A DNA stretch of 64,000 bases, taken from the NCBI RefSeq assembly GCF_021018805.1, contig NC_086248.1:55495485-55559484 (forward strand). The letters run 5' to 3'. Under the pieces are notes generated by a model, which made no database searches, was not told the origin of the DNA, and was given only the letters and a program-made list of their open reading frames with translations. The position numbers and the translations under genes were made by a program. Of the stretch, positions 59,711 to 64,000 are shown one piece after another (the first letter of the stretch is position 1; each line of letters starts with the position of its first letter). The stretch comes from Prinia subflava (lineage: Eukaryota > Chordata > Aves > Passeriformes > Cisticolidae).

Positions 59711-62384
59711 GTTTACTTTCAGCTGCTTCCTCTCTGAGCAGGGCTGCAGGCAGGACTGGCCTTCCTCCCCCAGTGACGGTGGATGTTCCTGTGTTTCCAT
59801 TGGGCTGCCTGTGCCTGCGTCCTTTTCCTGTGGAAACAGAAGATATGGGCAGGAGAAAAGACATATTTGGTAATGTTTCTTTTCAAAGCGTCTTTTTCAC
59901 AAGGCTGCCTCAGCTGCAAAATGTTAAGGGGAAAAAAAAGAGATCTTGGAACTAACTCCAGACAGACCCTAATGCCTACAAATTTGTCTAAGCAAGCCAA
60001 GTCCAGAAAGGCAAAACATGAAGAAGGCTCATTATTTGACTGCTAGGGACACTCAAATAACCAGACACGCCAGTACTTATGATCTTCATATTTCAGACGG
60101 CTCGTCTTTCATATCCACCCTCACCCTGCTCTCCCACCCTGCTCACTTCTTATATTTCCCTTCATCCCCACTAACTCCACTGCATTTGAAATTGTTTATA
60201 GAACATATAAGATATGAAAATATTATTTATAATACCTATGGGGGCAGACTCAGTTCCCCTAGCCATCTGTTTGGTGGAGCCATTCACAGCTCCTCTAATT
60301 GCTTCAGCTTGCACGACCATTTTTCTTCCTCCCCAGAAAGTTCAAAGTACCTTGGCAGACCTCCTTCTATTTTATTTTAATAAGAAATGACTGAGGAGGC
60401 GTTGTGGTGCTTAGGGCATTGGGTGTCTCTGATTCATGGTTCTGCTGGAGCTGTGGCTCAAGACAAGAGGTGGAATGACTGCATTCTGTTTTGAAGTCTC
60501 CTGGAGGGTTACTGCTCCTCGAGATATTTCAGAGCATCACAGGACTGTTAAATCGACAGTCACCATCCCTGGCCAGAAGGAGGGGCAATTTACATTCCCT
60601 ACACTCGGTACCTATCTACTATATCTCTGGAAATCTGTGTAGGACAAAAATATTCCCATGTTTTAAATGAATTAATAAAATCACTGCTGCCAAACCCCCT
60701 CACATATACGAGTAAAATCCCTGTTAGTTTAGGTAGATCAAGGACTGTATTTCAGCTACTCAAAAGTGTGCAGGTATAAAGGTAAAGGGAATATTGTTGA
60801 TCTAACCAATATCTTTTTTGTCTGTGAGATGCAAATTGAATATAGCAGTGAAAGGAAACCAGTATTTGCTTTTAAAGTTCAATGCAGAATTGCAAAGATT
60901 TTTTTCCGCACAGTTCCATCAAATCTAGTTTTGTTTCCTATGGATTCTTATTAATATGTTGATCATCATCCACAATCTCTTCCAGCCTCTAGGAAGCCTG
61001 AATTTGTCCTCAAACTGTAAAGTGTATTCAGTATGAGGAGTGACTCCAATACAATACAAAGATTTTAGAGGGTGCATATAGACACTATGAACTTGTATTT
61101 AGTAGCATTGTTTATGATATTGAAATAATAGCTGTTTTTATAGCTTTTATTGCCAAAAGTGGCAGTTTGAACATCTCGTCTGACATCTGTTTAATCCCAT
61201 CCCATAGAATTGGATTATTTGACTAACAAAAGGTAGACTTGTACAGCACAACCGAGTAACTGTCTGCAGCTGCTAAGTTACATAAAACATAGATTTTTTT
61301 TCCTTTCTTCTCCAGTGGAATGAAGAAACTGTAGTCTAGAAATTATTTTGTAAGAATGCTGTTTATAGTATGAGTAGGACAGACAGAAATACGAGAAAAG
61401 CTCTAGAGCTGCCAAAAATCTCAATTTTTGGAAGAGCAGCCCTTAGGCCTTGAGAAAGTAATGTAAGAAAAATGTTATTTAAATGAGACAATTTCTGTCT
61501 CAGTACAAAATAATTATTCCCTGACATAAAAGTTATTTTGTGGAGCCCCTCCAGCACTCCTTGCTAGTGGCAGGCAGTGTGGCATTGCCTCTTCTTTCAG
61601 GCTCTGCAAATTCCTTTCTCCAAGACAGATTCCAGAGTTTGGAGAGCAGTTGAAGCTCTTGGGTTGTTCCAAAAAACTGGTAGGTCTTTGGGGTTTAAAG
61701 CCTACCTTATTTCCTACCGGTATTCACTTTGATCCCTAGGACAAGCAGAGTATATAGTATTTTTTCCCTTTTATGTCTTGAAGTTGCAAAAGGACTTTTT
61801 AATCCCTGCAGAGGATGGTCCATTACACTAAGGGGTGTTAATAGCAGCTGTGCATTACACAGCAGTGGTTGTGACACATTTTAATCCCTATTCACTGTAT
61901 GGTTTGGCAAAGGATCTGTGGATTTACTACCATTGAAGTCGGAGAAAAAATTCTCCTTTCTTTCCGAGGTGAGAAGTCTGGACCAGCCCCTAGTCCTCTT
62001 TGCACCTAAATGTTCCCAAAACAGTGATACTTTTATAAAAGGGAATTAGTCTACTAGGAATAAATGTTGATACTTCTCACTTTGTTTCTTCATTGATCAT
62101 TGTGTTACACATGTACTCTTCTTCTCTGCATATCATCCTCTGTCACACTTCATACTGTGTTTTTCAGACAAGCTGATACCCTAAAGAAAGGGGGACAAGT
62201 CAGCCTTTATAGGGGTGAAAACCACTTGATATCTATTAATGATGTGTACAGAAAATAAACCAAGGTGTATAGGGTGTGACCTGGTTCATATGTACCCACA
62301 TAGTAACACCAGCACAGGAAGAGGTCATGTAAAAAGAAAGGGTGAGGGATCAACAGAATCTGTTTTTTAGTGGCTGTTTAAGGT
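59711..62384. other. Mostly unique sequence
   Basis: CpG-containing sequence continues to about 59830 and then gives way to ordinary AT-rich DNA. Overlapping open frames on both strands at 59629-60046 probably reflect the stop-poor G+C content. No gene recognised. Confidence 0.5.
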
Positions 62385-62830
62385 CAGAGCAGCAAGTTAA
62401 GAGAAGTGATTATTTACTTCTCCATGGCCCTTGTGTGACTACACCTGGAGTGCAGAGTCTAGTTTTGGTCTCCACAGTACAAGACATGAGCATGGTGGAG
62501 AGTCCAGCATAGGTTCACCAAACTGGTCAGTGGCCTGGACCACTTAATGCACAAAGAGAGCCTGAAGGAGATGCATTTTCTCAGCCTAAAAAATGGTTCT
62601 GAAGTACAACTGATGTCTACAATTATTTGAAAGATGGTTGAAGAGAAGATGGAGCAAAGCTGGACATGCACAGTGATGGAGTAAGAGTCAACAGACACAA
62701 GTAGAAATAAATAATCAGATTTACAACACACATGGGATATTGTGAGTATTGATTGCCCATGCTTTGCTGAACACTGCATTAACTTAGTGAACTTCAGAAG
62801 ACTCATCAACTCAGGTATCTATTAAAAGGA
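62385..62830 (+). mobile_element. Degenerate CR1 LINE ORF2 fragment, plus strand
   Basis: The plus-strand reading, with stops, gives EVIIYFSMALV, then LHLECRV, FWSPQYKT, RVQHRFTKLVSGLDHL, and later a degraded YNYLKDGW-like part and VNFRR. This is the C-terminal region of CR1 ORF2, after the reverse-transcriptase domain. Multiple stops and frame changes show that it is long dead. Notably it spans the region that the 9.7-kb copy lacks. The antisense 116-codon frame at 62459-62809 is a shadow of it. Confidence 0.8.
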
Positions 62831-64000
62831 ATAAATGGTTAATTTACTTCTGCAAACATGCACGTATCAAATTTCATTGTGGAAATTTTTTACTCAGAAA
62901 CCTGTGAAATTTTAGGCATACTCTTACACTTGTACAGTGCATGAATGGAGAGAGATGTAGTTCAGGGATTTTCCCAAGGAGAAGAGGGAAATCCATCTCT
63001 GAAGGAAGTGCAGAAGAGATACAAATGGAAGAACAAAGATTTCAGAGATTCTTTTTCTCAAGACTTAAGGATAAATAACAATCCAGGACAATCTTTCTTA
63101 AAATATAAGTGAATGGGAGATATGGGTGTTTAGGAGCAATCAGTGGATACCACAGTGGAGCAATTGATAGGACTGCATCCATGAAACTGATTAATGTTTA
63201 CAAGCATTATTAAAGCACAGTTTTCAGAGTCCTTATGACACACGCATTTCCTGAGACTGCATCAGAAACTGTTGTTCCTGAAAACAAGACTAGTATCTAG
63301 TGAGTGCTCCATTCAGGTTTTCATGCCAGTAGGAGGATGGAAAGCATATTGTTTCCTACTGTAAGCCCTACACTCCTTGTAGGGAGGAAATTGAGGCTTT
63401 CACTCCTGACGAGAGTCGCTGGCCAGGCTCCAACTTCAGCTGAGGGAGGAGCAGGATGGTGGGGAGCTGTGGAGTAAACTTTCCCATTAGTCCAGTTATA
63501 CATATGGCTCACCCAATTTTATCTTAGTACACGTAGACATTAGTAGAGCTTGTCATCAAATGATGCATCCTCATGTGGACTTTCCAAGTCACTGGAAGGT
63601 CATTGAATCATTGGATTGTGACTTCTCTGTGTTTAAAAAATATCTGTAGTGGTGAATATTTTAAAAAATAATCCAGTTGGATCAAAACATCTGTCTGCTT
63701 GAAGCTGTGGGAGACAATAATGCATGAATGAGCCTGAGGGTCTACTTGAGTAATATGTTAGGTATCTGGATACCATATAGCATCATAGGATAATATGGGG
63801 ACACCAGGCAGCAGCTGAAAACCAAACAGAAGAGATTGTCTAGTCTGGAATACGTTTAGTGGAATGAAGAAGTTTTGAAGGCTTTATACATTTATTCCAC
63901 AGTTTGGCCATGGTGGGTACAACAACTGGAATAAGCTGACCTTTACAACTTTTATCAGACAAAAACAACCTCTGTGCCTTCCCTGCTGTCTCCTTGCCTC
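62831..64000. other. Unique sequence to window end
   Basis: No gene or repeat recognised. The part from 63370 to 63470 is a little richer in G+C. Confidence 0.5.

Overview
This window looks like non-coding nuclear DNA from a bird, either intergenic or inside a long intron. The evidence is the interspersed repeats. There are three or four fragments of CR1, the dominant avian LINE. There is a minus-strand solo LTR of the avian ERVL type, with U3, TATA and U5 blocks I recognise. There is a solo LTR at 52166-52683 of a kind I associate with songbird genomes. Passerine or at least neoavian origin is an inference from memory of these repeat families and was not tested by a search. There is no bacterial gene organisation, no operon, no CRISPR array, no rRNA and no recognisable tRNA. 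Base composition is AT-rich and CpG-poor apart from small pockets near 9.7-10.1 kb, 22.2-22.5 kb, 50.7-51.0 kb and 59.5-59.8 kb.

Layout. 1-9 kb: mostly unique sequence with homopolymer and simple repeats, dominated by a 625-bp uninterrupted polypurine tract (4190-4814) made of about 69 AAGG units followed by about 72 GAAA units. Just downstream, 5100-5210 is a cysteine-rich, phase 0-0 exon candidate. 9.7-10.1 kb: the 3' part of a CR1 on the minus strand. 10-26 kb: unique sequence with one perfect 14-bp-stem hairpin and a few short tandem duplications. 26.9-27.6 kb: an old CR1 ORF2 fragment, minus strand. 28-41 kb: unique sequence with a 12-bp-stem hairpin, a 60-codon ORF that reads like a small secreted peptide (29298-29480), a possible terminal exon (36632-36718) and a short CR1 tail. 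41.5-41.8 kb: two adjacent phase-compatible exon candidates. 44.7-46.2 kb: two weaker exon candidates. 47.75-48.32 kb: ERVL-type solo LTR, minus strand. 51.1-51.2 kb: 5' end of another LTR, followed by AT-rich DNA. 52.17-52.68 kb: complete-looking solo LTR, plus strand. 54.3 kb: exon candidate with strong splice sites. 59.4-59.8 kb: CpG-containing LTR-like segment. 62.4-62.8 kb: old CR1 ORF2 C-terminal fragment, plus strand.

No protein-coding gene could be identified by recognisable homology. Nearly all open frames are chance frames, frames inside repeats, or frames generated by microsatellites. The exon candidates rest only on splice-site quality, open phase and composition, and are given low confidence. 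I found no convincing novel biological system. The points most worth checking are the 625-bp polypurine tract, the cysteine-rich exon candidate, the 41.5-kb exon pair and the small secreted ORF at 29.3 kb.
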